A DNA stretch of 64,000 bases from Anaerosolibacter sp. (GTDB taxonomy: Bacteria; Bacillota; Clostridia; Peptostreptococcales; Thermotaleaceae), in NCBI RefSeq assembly GCF_029240175.1, contig NZ_JARBTM010000020.1, forward strand, positions 19,665 to 83,664. The letters are read 5' to 3'. Shown here piece by piece: positions 25,211 through 33,645 of this stretch. The position numbers and the translations under genes were made by a program. Positions within the stretch are counted from its first letter, which is position 1, and the number at the start of each line of letters is the position of its first letter. The notes under the pieces were generated by a model. The model was not told the DNA's origin, did not search any database, and saw only the letters and a list, made by a program, of their open reading frames with translations.

Positions 25211-27124
25211 GTGTCAAAAAATGTTGCCAAAGAAAATAATGAAAGAAAAATTAGATTTTTAAACTTTAATGATCTTGTCTTTCCAGCTGAGAAGATCATC
25301 GCCCTTAAAATTACCTTTGCCTATATATTCTTCGGACTACTTTGGGTTTTTCTAAAAGGTATGTTCTTCTGGGGAACTGACCTTGAAATCCAACAAATAC
25401 AATATCTTCATACCTTAGCCAGTGTATTGTCCGTTTTAGGTACAGGAATGATTCTCTTTTTTCTGCTGCGTAGAGAGCTTCATCTCCTCAGTAAGCTAAA
25501 GAATATGGTCACCCTCCGTACCCAGCAAGGTGAGATCATCATTGAGAATTTGACCGATGGATTATGGCAGTATGATCTAAATACCCATGAGGCCTATATC
25601 TCTTCCAAATGTAAGGAATCCATTGGATATAATAATCAAGAATTCCTTTGTACATCGGAAATAGCAAGAAGCTTATTTCATCCCGATGATTATAGGTGGT
25701 TTCAAAAAGAATTGTCTGATTGCCTTCAAAAAAACCTTCCTTCTTATGAAACGGAGCTCCGTATAAAAACAGGAGCAGATAATTATCAGTGGTTTATGGT
25801 ACGCGTCCAAGCATTGTATGACCAACAAGGTCTGCCTGCCAAATTAATTGGCACAATTATCAATATTAATATTCGAAAATTAGCAGAGGAAGCTATCACA
25901 AAAAATGAAAAAAAATTTCGTAAGTTGTTTCATAATGCCAACGATCTAATATTCCTGTATCAATTTCCTGAGGATGGAACCCCTGGCAAATATATTGAAG
26001 TCAATGACATTGCCTGCCAGCGATTAGGCTATCATCGAAATGAGCTCTTAGCCATGACGCCCTGTGATATAACCTCCCCAAACCAAGTACCAGAGGGTCA
26101 GGAAACCCTAAAGAAATTACTGCATCATGATCATATCACCTTTGAAACTGTTCTGGTCACAAAACATGGTCAGCAGATTCCCTATGAGAGCAGCGCCCAC
26201 TTTTTTACCCTGAATGGTGAACGGGTAGTGCTTTCCATCTCCAGGGATATTACGGAACGAAAAAGGGCGGAGGCTCAACTGAAAAATATCATGAATCAAA
26301 ATCAAAAGCTGCTAAAAGAAACCTTAGAATATGATGCCCTAAAAACTGAATTTTTTTCTAATATTTCCCATGAATTCAAGACCCCGTTAAATGTAATCCT
26401 TGGCGCCCTTCAGCTTATCTATACCAAGCAAGGAAACGGTCCTGACCAAAACTGTATGGGTATAAGCAGAGACCTTAATATAATAAAACAAAATTGTTTT
26501 CGTCTTCTTCGGCTTATCAACAATCTAATCGATATCACCCGGGTAGATACGGGCTTTATGAAAGTTCAATTCGAAAACCAAAATATTGTTGCAATCGTCG
26601 AGGATATCACCCTTTCCGTTGCCGGATTCATAGAAAGCAAAGGAATTACTTTAGAGTTTGATACCGATATGGAAGAAAAAATTATCGCCTGTGATGCAGA
26701 TAAGATTGAACGAATTATGCTAAACCTTTTATCCAATGCTGTGAAGCATACACAGCCTGGGGGCAGAATCATGGTAAACATCTTAGCCCAAGAAAGGGAT
26801 GTGCAAATAACCGTCGCAGATACTGGCAGGGGAATTCCTATAGATAAACAAAAGATTATTTTTGAAAGGTTCCGTCAAGCCAACCCTCTCTTAAATAGGA
26901 CCCATGAAGGCAGCGGCATCGGTTTATCTTTGGTGAAATCCTTTGTAGAGATGCATAAGGGAAAAATTCTTGTGGACAGTAAAGAGGGCATAGGCAGCCA
27001 ATTTATAGTGACTCTCCCTGGAGATCGTATCCAAGGTGAAACAGCCAGTACGACTATGCATACAGACTTTGATTCTTCTAAAGTAGAAAAAATTCGTATA
27101 GAGTTTTCTGATATTTATTCGTAA
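25211..27124 (+). CDS. Membrane PAS-domain sensor histidine kinase (orphan)
   Basis: 637 residues from GTG at 25211 (GGGGGA upstream). Two N-terminal spans (KITFAYIFFGLLWVFLKG and LASVLSVLGTGMILFFLL) precede two PAS/PAC domains (about 100-225 and 230-350). The HisKA domain carries the phospho-acceptor in FFSNISHEFKTPLNVILG (His387). The HATPase_c domain has the N box (NLLSNAVKHT), G1 (VADTGRGIPIDKQ) and G2 (GSGIGLSLVKSFV). No response regulator is adjacent. It could feed a sporulation-type phosphorelay, but that is inference from its orphan state and organism type. Confidence 0.9.
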   Translation: MSKNVAKENNERKIRFLNFNDLVFPAEKIIALKITFAYIFFGLLWVFLKGMFFWGTDLEIQQIQYLHTLASVLSVLGTGMILFFLLRRELHLLSKLKNMVTLRTQQGEIIIENLTDGLWQYDLNTHEAYISSKCKESIGYNNQEFLCTSEIARSLFHPDDYRWFQKELSDCLQKNLPSYETELRIKTGADNYQWFMVRVQALYDQQGLPAKLIGTIININIRKLAEEAITKNEKKFRKLFHNANDLIFLYQFPEDGTPGKYIEVNDIACQRLGYHRNELLAMTPCDITSPNQVPEGQETLKKLLHHDHITFETVLVTKHGQQIPYESSAHFFTLNGERVVLSISRDITERKRAEAQLKNIMNQNQKLLKETLEYDALKTEFFSNISHEFKTPLNVILGALQLIYTKQGNGPDQNCMGISRDLNIIKQNCFRLLRLINNLIDITRVDTGFMKVQFENQNIVAIVEDITLSVAGFIESKGITLEFDTDMEEKIIACDADKIERIMLNLLSNAVKHTQPGGRIMVNILAQERDVQITVADTGRGIPIDKQKIIFERFRQANPLLNRTHEGSGIGLSLVKSFVEMHKGKILVDSKEGIGSQFIVTLPGDRIQGETASTTMHTDFDSSKVEKIRIEFSDIYS

Positions 27125-27235
27125 TGCCGGTACACGGTTCGCGGTGTCCCGGGTTAGAGCAGATTCAGATGGATACTCTAATTCCCTAGAGATAGCATCT
27201 TGTAGGGAACGACGCCCCTGTCGTTCCGTTGCTCT
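27125..27235. repeat. Dispersed repeats: CGGTTCGCGGTG type and GTAGGGAACG type
   Basis: 27125-27152 holds CCGGTACACGGTTCGCGGTG, related to the repeat at 741-816. 27203-27232 holds GTAGGGAACGACGCCCCTGT followed by CGTTCC, a member of the GTAGGG palindrome family. Confidence 0.55.
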
Positions 27236-27265
27236 AAGGATTAATTTATTCTATTGCTAATGTAG

Positions 27266-27302
27266 AAATCCCTCCAGGGCTAAATGATCCTGGAGGGATT
27301 TT
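27266..27302. terminator. Bidirectional terminator between the kinase and M20 peptidase genes
   Basis: Thirteen-bp stem AAATCCCTCCAGG/CCTGGAGGGATTT with a ten-base loop and T runs on both sides. It serves mainly the minus-strand peptidase gene and possibly the kinase. Confidence 0.75.
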
Positions 27303-27303
27303 A

Positions 27304-28416
27304 TTATGCGACGGTTTTGATGATTTCTAATACCAATCTTGCTGTGTTTACTAAGTCTTCGATTTTTAAATGTTCTTCTAATGTATGAGGTTTCTTCTCT
27401 CCGATTCCTAGGTTTACTGAAGTGATCCCATTACCGTTAAGGATGTTTGTATCACTGCCGCCTCCTGTTGAATCGGTAAATGCTTTTAATCCTAAGCTGT
27501 CGCATGCTTTTCGCACCACATGGACAATTTCAGCATCCTCTTCGATAACAAAAGCACCATACATTCTTTCCGTTTCGATTTCTACCTTTGCTCCGAACTC
27601 CTCAGCTGCTTGTTTTAGGCATTCCACCATATGGGCCGTCTGCTTGTCAAGCTTCTCATTGCTTAAGCTTCTTGCTTCTGCCTTTATTTCCACTTCAGGA
27701 CAAACGATATTAGTTACCTGTCCCCCTTGAATCACACCTATATTGGCTGTGGTTTCTTCATCGATTCTTAATAGGCTCATCTTTGTAATAGCAGCTGCAG
27801 CTACTTGAATGGCACTGATACCTTCCTCTGGTGCTACCCCGGCATGGGCAGATCTACCGATAATCTTTGCATTAATCTTGTCTTGGGCAGGACCCTTTAC
27901 GACGATTTGTCCTGGATCTCCACCGCTGTCTAGCACAAAGCCCATCTTTGATGCGAGTTTGCTATAATCAAAGTTTTTAGCCCCAAACAAACCACCTTCT
28001 TCAAAGATGCTAAAAGCCACTTCAATAGGACCATGGTCTATATTGTTTTCTTTGATTACTTTCAATGCTTCCACCACTGCCGCAATCCCAGCCTTGTTGT
28101 CTCCACCAAGAATTGTGGTTCCATCACTGTAGATTACATCATCCTTGATGATAGGTTTAATCCCTACTCCAGGAGATACGGTATCCATATGACAGCTAAA
28201 AAGAATAGGCTCTGCTTCCTTGGTGCCTTTTAATTTACCAATAACATTTCCTGTATTGGAACCTACTTTCTCACCAGCGTCATCTATGTATACCTCTAGG
28301 CCTAGAGCTTTCAGTTCCTCGCTGATGAACTTTGCAAAATTGCCTTCCTGCTTTGTGGGGCTGTCAATCTGAACATACTTTAGAAACTCATTAACGATTC
28401 TCTCTCTGTTGATCAT
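27304..28416 (-). CDS. M20-family peptidase, PepT/YqjE-like
   Basis: 370-residue dinuclear zinc aminopeptidase. Metal-site motifs are present: SCHMDTVSPG (first His and Asp), LGGDNKAGIAAVVEAL (bridging Asp) and FEEGGLFGAK (catalytic Glu plus metal Glu). SAHAGVAPEEG and TGGGSDTNIL supply further ligands. It closely resembles B. subtilis YqjE, a tripeptidase-like enzyme. It lies 113 bases downstream of an AbgT transporter on the same strand, so it may act on imported p-aminobenzoyl-glutamate or dipeptides. SD GGAGGG. Confidence 0.87.
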   Translation of the reverse strand: MINRERIVNEFLKYVQIDSPTKQEGNFAKFISEELKALGLEVYIDDAGEKVGSNTGNVIGKLKGTKEAEPILFSCHMDTVSPGVGIKPIIKDDVIYSDGTTILGGDNKAGIAAVVEALKVIKENNIDHGPIEVAFSIFEEGGLFGAKNFDYSKLASKMGFVLDSGGDPGQIVVKGPAQDKINAKIIGRSAHAGVAPEEGISAIQVAAAAITKMSLLRIDEETTANIGVIQGGQVTNIVCPEVEIKAEARSLSNEKLDKQTAHMVECLKQAAEEFGAKVEIETERMYGAFVIEEDAEIVHVVRKACDSLGLKAFTDSTGGGSDTNILNGNGITSVNLGIGEKKPHTLEEHLKIEDLVNTARLVLEIIKTVA

Positions 28417-28529
28417 CTTTTTCCCTCCGTTTTTCTAGATATTTTTTCTATTCTCTAATCTTTCATATTTCCCTGCATTTCATACACAAATAATAGAAGA
28501 AAAGGCACCAAAAGGTGCCTTTCATGTTA

Positions 28530-30095
28530 CTACATTGGTAAATACATTCCTGCGCCAGGTCCTAATGGTAAACCTAATACTGTCCAAATCACAAGTAGTA
28601 TTGTCCATCCTAGTAAGAATACCATGGAGTAAGGTACCATTGTAGAAATCAATGTACCGATACCTGTCTCTTTATCATATTTCTGAGCGAAGGCAATGAT
28701 TACTGCAAAGTAGGACATCAACGGTGAGATAATGTTTGTTGTAGAGTCACCAATTCTGTATGCTACCTGGGTAAACTCTGGTGAATATCCTAGACGCATT
28801 AACATTGGCACGAAGATTGGTGCCATGATCGCCCACTTCGCTGAAGCAGAACCGATAAATAGGTTAATGAACGCTGACACTAAGATAAATCCAATGATTA
28901 GTGGGAAGCCTGTCATACCCGTTGATCGTAAGAAGTCAGCTCCCTTAACTGCTAAAATCGTACCAAGGTTTGTGTATGAGAAGTATGCTACGAACTGTGC
29001 TGCTACGAATGCCAATACTAGGTATCCGCCCATGGAAGCCATAGCTTTACCCATGGAGCTTGCAACATCTTTATCATTTTTAATTGTTCCTGCAAAGATA
29101 CCGTAAGCAATACCAGGAACTAGGAAGAATAACATAATGATTGGTACAAGACCATCCATAAATGGTGAATGTCCCATGATTGTACCATCTGCTGGATTTC
29201 TTAAGATTCCGTTAGCAGGTACTACCATCAATGCAATTGCTGCGATGAATAGCACGAAAGAAATCAATGCAGCACTTAACCCTTTCTTCTCTGCTGCCGT
29301 TAAATCATGAAGATCTACTTTTTCATCACCTTTGTATTCACCAAGTCTTGGCTCAACAATTTTTTCAGTGATCCAAGTACCTACGATCGTAATTAAGAAG
29401 GTAGATACCATCATGAAATACCAGTTTGCTGCAGGAGATACTAGATATCCAGGATCAAGCATTTTTGCTGCTTCAGTACTGATACCTCCCAATAATGGGT
29501 CTACTGTACCAATCAACAAGTTGGCACTGAATCCACCAGATACCCCTGCAAACGCCGCTGCAAGACCTGCCAATGGATGACGTCCAAAGCTTAAGAATAC
29601 GATGGCACCAAGCGGAACCAATACAACATATCCTGCATCAGAAGCTACGTTAGACATAACTCCTGCAAATACAACCACCGCTGTGATTAATCTCTTCGGT
29701 GTACTTAATACTAACTTTCTTAATAATGCTTGGATTAGGCCTGTACCTTCAGCTACCCCAACCCCTAGCATTGCCACAAGCACTGTACCTAACGGTGCAA
29801 AACCTGTGAAGTTAGCAACTGCTTTTGAGAACATGTAACGAATACCATCGGCATTTAACAAGCTTACGGCTGTAACAGTTTTCTCAATAATACCTTCAGC
29901 TTTGTCATAGGTTGTAAACGTAACGCTTAGCCCCGCTTTTGCCGTAATTGCTGAAACGATGGCTACGATCACACTGAATAATACGAAGATTGTTACTGGG
30001 TGTGGTAGCTTGTTTCCTACTACTTCAACCATGTCAAGAAACTTCGCAAACAAGCCTTTTTTTCTTGATGGTGTTACTTGTTTTACATCTGCCAT
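28530..30095 (-). CDS. AbgT-family transporter (p-aminobenzoyl-glutamate type)
   Basis: 521 residues, about twelve hydrophobic spans, starting [20 protein letters not shown]. Family-typical runs are [49 protein letters not shown] and [18 protein letters not shown]. AbgT proteins import p-aminobenzoyl-glutamate or export sulfonamide-like drugs using a cation gradient. SD GAGGAGGAAG. The M20 peptidase downstream would complete an uptake-and-cleavage pair. A 17-base operator-like palindrome lies 99 bases upstream. Confidence 0.9.
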   Translation of the reverse strand: MADVKQVTPSRKKGLFAKFLDMVEVVGNKLPHPVTIFVLFSVIVAIVSAITAKAGLSVTFTTYDKAEGIIEKTVTAVSLLNADGIRYMFSKAVANFTGFAPLGTVLVAMLGVGVAEGTGLIQALLRKLVLSTPKRLITAVVVFAGVMSNVASDAGYVVLVPLGAIVFLSFGRHPLAGLAAAFAGVSGGFSANLLIGTVDPLLGGISTEAAKMLDPGYLVSPAANWYFMMVSTFLITIVGTWITEKIVEPRLGEYKGDEKVDLHDLTAAEKKGLSAALISFVLFIAAIALMVVPANGILRNPADGTIMGHSPFMDGLVPIIMLFFLVPGIAYGIFAGTIKNDKDVASSMGKAMASMGGYLVLAFVAAQFVAYFSYTNLGTILAVKGADFLRSTGMTGFPLIIGFILVSAFINLFIGSASAKWAIMAPIFVPMLMRLGYSPEFTQVAYRIGDSTTNIISPLMSYFAVIIAFAQKYDKETGIGTLISTMVPYSMVFLLGWTILLVIWTVLGLPLGPGAGMYLPM

Positions 30096-30427
30096 TTCTT
30101 CTTCCTCCTCTGTTTATTATTTGTTCATGATTACATCGCCGGACAAATTACGTCCATGTATGGCTATGGTAGACAAATATAGATAAGTGCTCTTGGGAAA
30201 ACGTTTCCCATTAGTAATAATTATAACTCTCCATAAGCCTATGTTATAGATGATACCACACTCCCCCCTAGCTTGTGTTTTACATTTCCGTAATAGGCTC
30301 AAGCTAAATGTTAAAAAAATATAAATACTATTCCAGTATTTTTCCTATTATGTTATACACTGGATCTTCTCTGGTACCTTTAGGTTCCCAAAGGAATACT
30401 ATGGGATAGAGGGAGGTGCATACAGTT
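30096..30427. other. Divergent intergenic region upstream of the AbgT gene
   Basis: Contains the operator-like palindrome described separately. No riboswitch is recognised and no gene of its own is seen. Confidence 0.4.
30194..30210. promoter_or_regulatory. Operator-like palindrome upstream of the AbgT gene
   Basis: TGGGAAAACGTTTCCCA: seven-base arms TGGGAAA/TTTCCCA around ACG. The central CG and spacing resemble LacI/CcpA-family operators, but it does not match the cre consensus exactly. Confidence 0.4.
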
Positions 30428-30598
30428 ATGGCTAGTTTAGGTTCAGCCAAAGTCTCTCGAGACAGCCTTTTGTTTTTCTTTCTACTGTTGATTCTATTAC
30501 TTAAAGATACACCCTATTGCAGCCAGCATCCTACAAGCTTCTTGTTCTTCTTTCTTCTGATAGTGATTTTGTTTGGAAAGTATTATATTATCCTTTAA
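30428..30598 (+). CDS. Small two-span hydrophobic protein, 56 residues
   Basis: From ATG at 30428, ten bases after GGGAGGTG. The sequence is two very hydrophobic segments (LLFFFLLLILLL and FLFFFLLIVILF) separated by a short polar turn with one Cys. A strong terminator follows. It resembles the many small hydrophobic proteins of sporulating clostridia, but I cannot name a family. Confidence 0.55.
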   Translation: MASLGSAKVSRDSLLFFFLLLILLLKDTPYCSQHPTSFLFFFLLIVILFGKYYIIL

Positions 30599-30606
30599 AT
30601 AGAATA

Positions 30607-30642
30607 AAAGAATGGATGCTGCTGGCAGCATCCATTCTTTTA
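30607..30642. terminator. Bidirectional terminator between convergent genes
   Basis: Seventeen-bp perfect stem beginning AAAGAATGGATGCTGC, with T runs in both directions. It serves the small membrane protein gene and the SpoVR-family gene. Confidence 0.85.
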
Positions 30643-30644
30643 TT

Positions 30645-31829
30645 CTATTTCCCTTCTGTCTTTATAGCCAGAGTCTGGTGTTCATCGCAAAGAACCAATT
30701 TATTAACTCCATTAAAGTTGGTTTTCAAAATCACCTTGTTCCCCCAGAGATTTACCAGGGCTTTTAACAGTTCAAATACATATTCCTGTTGCAGTTCCCT
30801 GCCATCAAAGACATGTTCTATGAAGAGGGTGCCATCCTGTGGTCGTACCTCTTTTATTTGTATTACAGGTATTCTCTCTTTTCCCATTAGGTTTAATAGG
30901 TGCTTTTTATGTTTCTCTAAATCATCCTTTGCAAAACCGCAGATCTTGCTCAATTCTTCATATACTGGTTGATCCAAGTATTTTTCAATAAAGGTTCTAT
31001 CTGTCTCTCTTTGTCGCACATCAAAAATCTTGGTGTCTCCATATTCTTTTTGAATTCTCTTGAAAATCATGGTTCCCAATCGTTCTATACTGATGTAGCC
31101 TGCTCCATCATAAAAAACGAGTCCCTGAAGCCTTAAACATGCTTCTCGAATTTCTTTCGGCAGCTCTAAACGATCTAAGATTTTTTCATACCAAAAGCCT
31201 GCCCAGCCTTCATACATGACCATGGTTTCCAGATGAGGTATAAAATATGCTGTTTCAACTGTTACAATATTCATTAGCTCTCGCTGCCATTCTTCCATCT
31301 TTTCTCGGTTCATCATAAAGTCAAGAAGATGATCTTCCTGAAATCTAACCATATGAGCGCTTTCAAGAAATTTTTTTACTTCTTTGTTTTCTAATCTCTC
31401 CTTCCCCATGGCCTCTGCAATATATTCTTGATTTCTTTGAAAATGTTCAAGACCTTCTTGCTCTTGATAAATTTTGTGCAATATCCGATTGTGCTTTACA
31501 AAATCACTATAGATATGGAGATGGATCAAAGCAAATATCTTCTCCTCAAGACTGCTTTTATCCAATAGATATGCAATGTTTGGGTGCACGTTGATGGCCA
31601 TCCTATAAAACAATCCTCTATGATCCAAAAGATTAAATGGCTGCTGCTTTTTACTGAACCTCCACCGCGGCAGCTGCAAAGGTAATCCATAATGCAGTCG
31701 ATGTACGGCAAAATCCTCTTCATTTAGTACATATACTTCCTGAGAATCAGGTTCTAGCCCAAAACTTAAAGCAGCCGATGCAATGGGTTCCTTCCACTTC
31801 ATAAAATAATCCATTTTGTCCTTTTCCAT
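30645..31829 (-). CDS. SpoVR-family protein
   Basis: 394 residues. The family signatures are FAVHRLHYGLPLQLPRW, AINVHPNIAYLLDKSS, FALIHLHIYSDFVKHN and METMVMYEGWAGFWYEKIL (last with one residue variation). SpoVR of B. subtilis contributes to spore cortex formation; the molecular activity is unknown. The ATG follows TTAGGAGGG. Upstream, CATACAAAT about 62 bases before the start resembles a sigma-E/K -10 element, although a matching -35 is not clear. It is single-gene, with a strong shared terminator. Confidence 0.82.
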   Translation of the reverse strand: MEKDKMDYFMKWKEPIASAALSFGLEPDSQEVYVLNEEDFAVHRLHYGLPLQLPRWRFSKKQQPFNLLDHRGLFYRMAINVHPNIAYLLDKSSLEEKIFALIHLHIYSDFVKHNRILHKIYQEQEGLEHFQRNQEYIAEAMGKERLENKEVKKFLESAHMVRFQEDHLLDFMMNREKMEEWQRELMNIVTVETAYFIPHLETMVMYEGWAGFWYEKILDRLELPKEIREACLRLQGLVFYDGAGYISIERLGTMIFKRIQKEYGDTKIFDVRQRETDRTFIEKYLDQPVYEELSKICGFAKDDLEKHKKHLLNLMGKERIPVIQIKEVRPQDGTLFIEHVFDGRELQQEYVFELLKALVNLWGNKVILKTNFNGVNKLVLCDEHQTLAIKTEGK

Positions 31830-32084
31830 ATTTCCCTCCTAAGCCCATTCAAGTGTTCCGCCTATTTGTATGTGCAATATTTGTACGATCATCCTTTCTA
31901 TTGGATATTGCACCATGTTCTACCAATTTATTATTAATATAATATACATCTATATGCCCAATGGCTCATAATGATGTGCATTTTATTTCGAATAGGTATG
32001 TGGATGGCTTAAAAAGGTATACTTTTAGAAAGATAGTAAAAACTAATATCATTCATTTTTCAATAAACTCTATTGAGGTGGGTG

Positions 32085-32549
32085 ATGTTTTTGTATGTGG
32101 TGTATCATGATCCCAGAGGAACCCATTCTTCTGTCATTGCGGCTGCAGTTCACTTAAACTTGCTGCCCCTAGATAAAATACCTTCCAAACAGGATATTTT
32201 AAATGTTCCTCTTTTTGATCATTTGGGGAAAAAAGATTTAGGCAGGCTGATCTTTCACGGAAAGGACGAATATGAAAACCAAATCTATACCATCGGTTGT
32301 CACCATGCTTCCCAGTTGATAACCCATGCCTTACCATCGGTTTTTCAAATGATTGATAAGGATGCAAACGAAATATTGTGCATTGATACCACTAGGACGA
32401 TGAATCTATGGATACAGGCTGGCAGTTTGAGTTCAAGACAACTGGGTATCGTTGACATAGGGCGATTCCTGCTATCCCACGGTATTCTAAATGCTTATCC
32501 AAAAATTGTATCTATCGTAAAAAATACAAAATTAAAAGTAGCACCATAA
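32085..32549 (+). CDS. DUF3189 family protein
   Basis: About 154 residues. The N-terminus LYVVYHDPRGTHSSVIAAAVHLNLLP matches the DUF3189 pattern (YHxxGGxHSS). The ATG at 32085 and a TTG at 32091 are both possible after GAGGTGGG. A second conserved area reads YTIGCHHASQLI. The function is unknown; the family is typical of sporulating Firmicutes. It faces the CsoR-like gene convergently and shares a terminator with it. Confidence 0.72.
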   Translation: MFLYVVYHDPRGTHSSVIAAAVHLNLLPLDKIPSKQDILNVPLFDHLGKKDLGRLIFHGKDEYENQIYTIGCHHASQLITHALPSVFQMIDKDANEILCIDTTRTMNLWIQAGSLSSRQLGIVDIGRFLLSHGILNAYPKIVSIVKNTKLKVAP

Positions 32550-32560
32550 GGCGCTACTTT
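32534..32560. terminator. Shared terminator of convergent genes
   Basis: Stem AAAGTAGC/GCTACTTT (extended by CC/GG) with T-rich flanks on both strands. Confidence 0.75.
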
Positions 32561-32826
32561 ATAAATTTTACAAGGGTATTTAATACCTTCTCAACTTTAT
32601 CCTTTTGAATCATTTCTCCTTCGTCTACATTGATGAGACACTCTTTGGCATGCTCCTCCATAATCACAAGGCCCACCTTGTGGATGGATGCCTTTATTGC
32701 TGCAATCTGGAGCAATATATCATCACAAGACTTATCCTCTTCCACCATTTTCTCTATACCAGCTATGTGTCCCTTTATGGTTCTCAATCGATTGATTACA
32801 TCACTCTTTGCCTTTTCCCTAGACAT
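32554..32826 (-). CDS. CsoR/CstR-family metal- or persulfide-sensing repressor
   Basis: 90-residue all-helical DUF156 repressor. The sensing positions are Cys34 (DKSCDDILLQ), His59 and Cys63 (EEHAKECL), the C-H-C arrangement of copper-sensing CsoR. CstR-type persulfide sensors keep the two cysteines and usually lack the His. The whole operon handles sulfur, so persulfide sensing fits the context, while the His favours Cu(I); the sequence alone does not decide. A TACCC-N-GGGTA operator at the operon promoter is its likely target, giving autoregulation. Confidence 0.85.
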   Translation of the reverse strand: MSREKAKSDVINRLRTIKGHIAGIEKMVEEDKSCDDILLQIAAIKASIHKVGLVIMEEHAKECLINVDEGEMIQKDKVEKVLNTLVKFIK

Positions 32827-32909
32827 ATGGCACTTCCTTCCTCATTGATCTATTATCTATATTGTGCCATAAAAATAATTATATAGAAAGGATTATCCAA
32901 TATTTTCTC

Positions 32910-33383
32910 TTAGATAAATAGATTCACATTTGCCTCATCGGCTTCACCAAGATAACTGGCTACACCAGCTAGCTCTACACCATCAATGAGTTCCTCTTCT
33001 TTGATGCCCATTACATCCATGGTCATGGTACAGGCAATCATCTTAACCCCCATCATCTGAGCACTTTCAATAAGCTCTGGCAGGCTGTTTACATTCTTCT
33101 TTTTCATAATACTTTTCATCATTTGGGTACCCATGCCGCCAAAGTTCATTTTGGATAGACTTAATTTTTCTGCACCTCTAGGCATCATCCATCCAAACAT
33201 GCTTTCCATGAAATCCTTTTTCACCTTGACTTTTTTAGCCTTTCTAAGGGTATTTAATCCCCAGAAAGTGAAGAACATGGTTACTTCACTACCCATGGCT
33301 GCAGCACCGTTGGCAATGATTAAACTGGCCATTACCTTATCTAGGTCACCACTGAATACAATAATTGTCTTCTTATCTCCCAT
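32910..33383 (-). CDS. DsrE/DsrE2-like sulfur-relay protein
   Basis: 157 residues with a DsrE fold: KKTIIVFSGDLDKVMASLII, the family helix around NGAAAMGSEVTMFFTFWG, and a single conserved cysteine in KMIACTMTMDVMG (Cys118). Such proteins accept or store sulfane sulfur and pass it to TusA. The Met-rich middle (NFGGMGTQMMKSIMKK) is typical of the DsrE2 group. It follows tusA by 11 bases in the sulfur operon. SD AGGGGAGAA. Confidence 0.85.
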   Translation of the reverse strand: MGDKKTIIVFSGDLDKVMASLIIANGAAAMGSEVTMFFTFWGLNTLRKAKKVKVKKDFMESMFGWMMPRGAEKLSLSKMNFGGMGTQMMKSIMKKKNVNSLPELIESAQMMGVKMIACTMTMDVMGIKEEELIDGVELAGVASYLGEADEANVNLFI

Positions 33384-33394
33384 AATTTCTCCCC

Positions 33395-33619
33395 TTACTT
33401 TCTAAGGATTTTCGCTTGTATTTCTGTATCTCCATCCACAAGCTCCAACAATTCATGACCTGTTTTCTTGCACCAAGCTTGAATATCTTTCGTGAATCCT
33501 CTATCTGTCACTTTTACATGAATTACATCTCCAACAACAGCTTCCTTCGCAGCCTTGAATACCTGCATAATAGGCCCGGGACACTGCAAGCCCTTACAAT
33601 TTAAATGAATATCTGCCAT
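33395..33619 (-). CDS. TusA/SirA-family sulfurtransferase
   Basis: 74 residues with the CPGP motif (LQCPGPIMQV, Cys13) that carries persulfide in TusA proteins. The fold order beta-alpha-beta-alpha-beta-beta is evident. It lies between the CoA-disulfide reductase-rhodanese and DsrE genes, an arrangement used in persulfide trafficking. Cys8 is an additional cysteine near the N-terminus. SD GGAGGAAAAAT. Confidence 0.93.
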   Translation of the reverse strand: MADIHLNCKGLQCPGPIMQVFKAAKEAVVGDVIHVKVTDRGFTKDIQAWCKKTGHELLELVDGDTEIQAKILRK

Positions 33620-33645
33620 TTATTTTTCCTCCTCATTCTTCATTT

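Noticed and set aside
30117..30302. 61-residue minus-strand frame upstream of the AbgT gene
   Set aside because: No SD, and it lies across the promoter and palindrome region.
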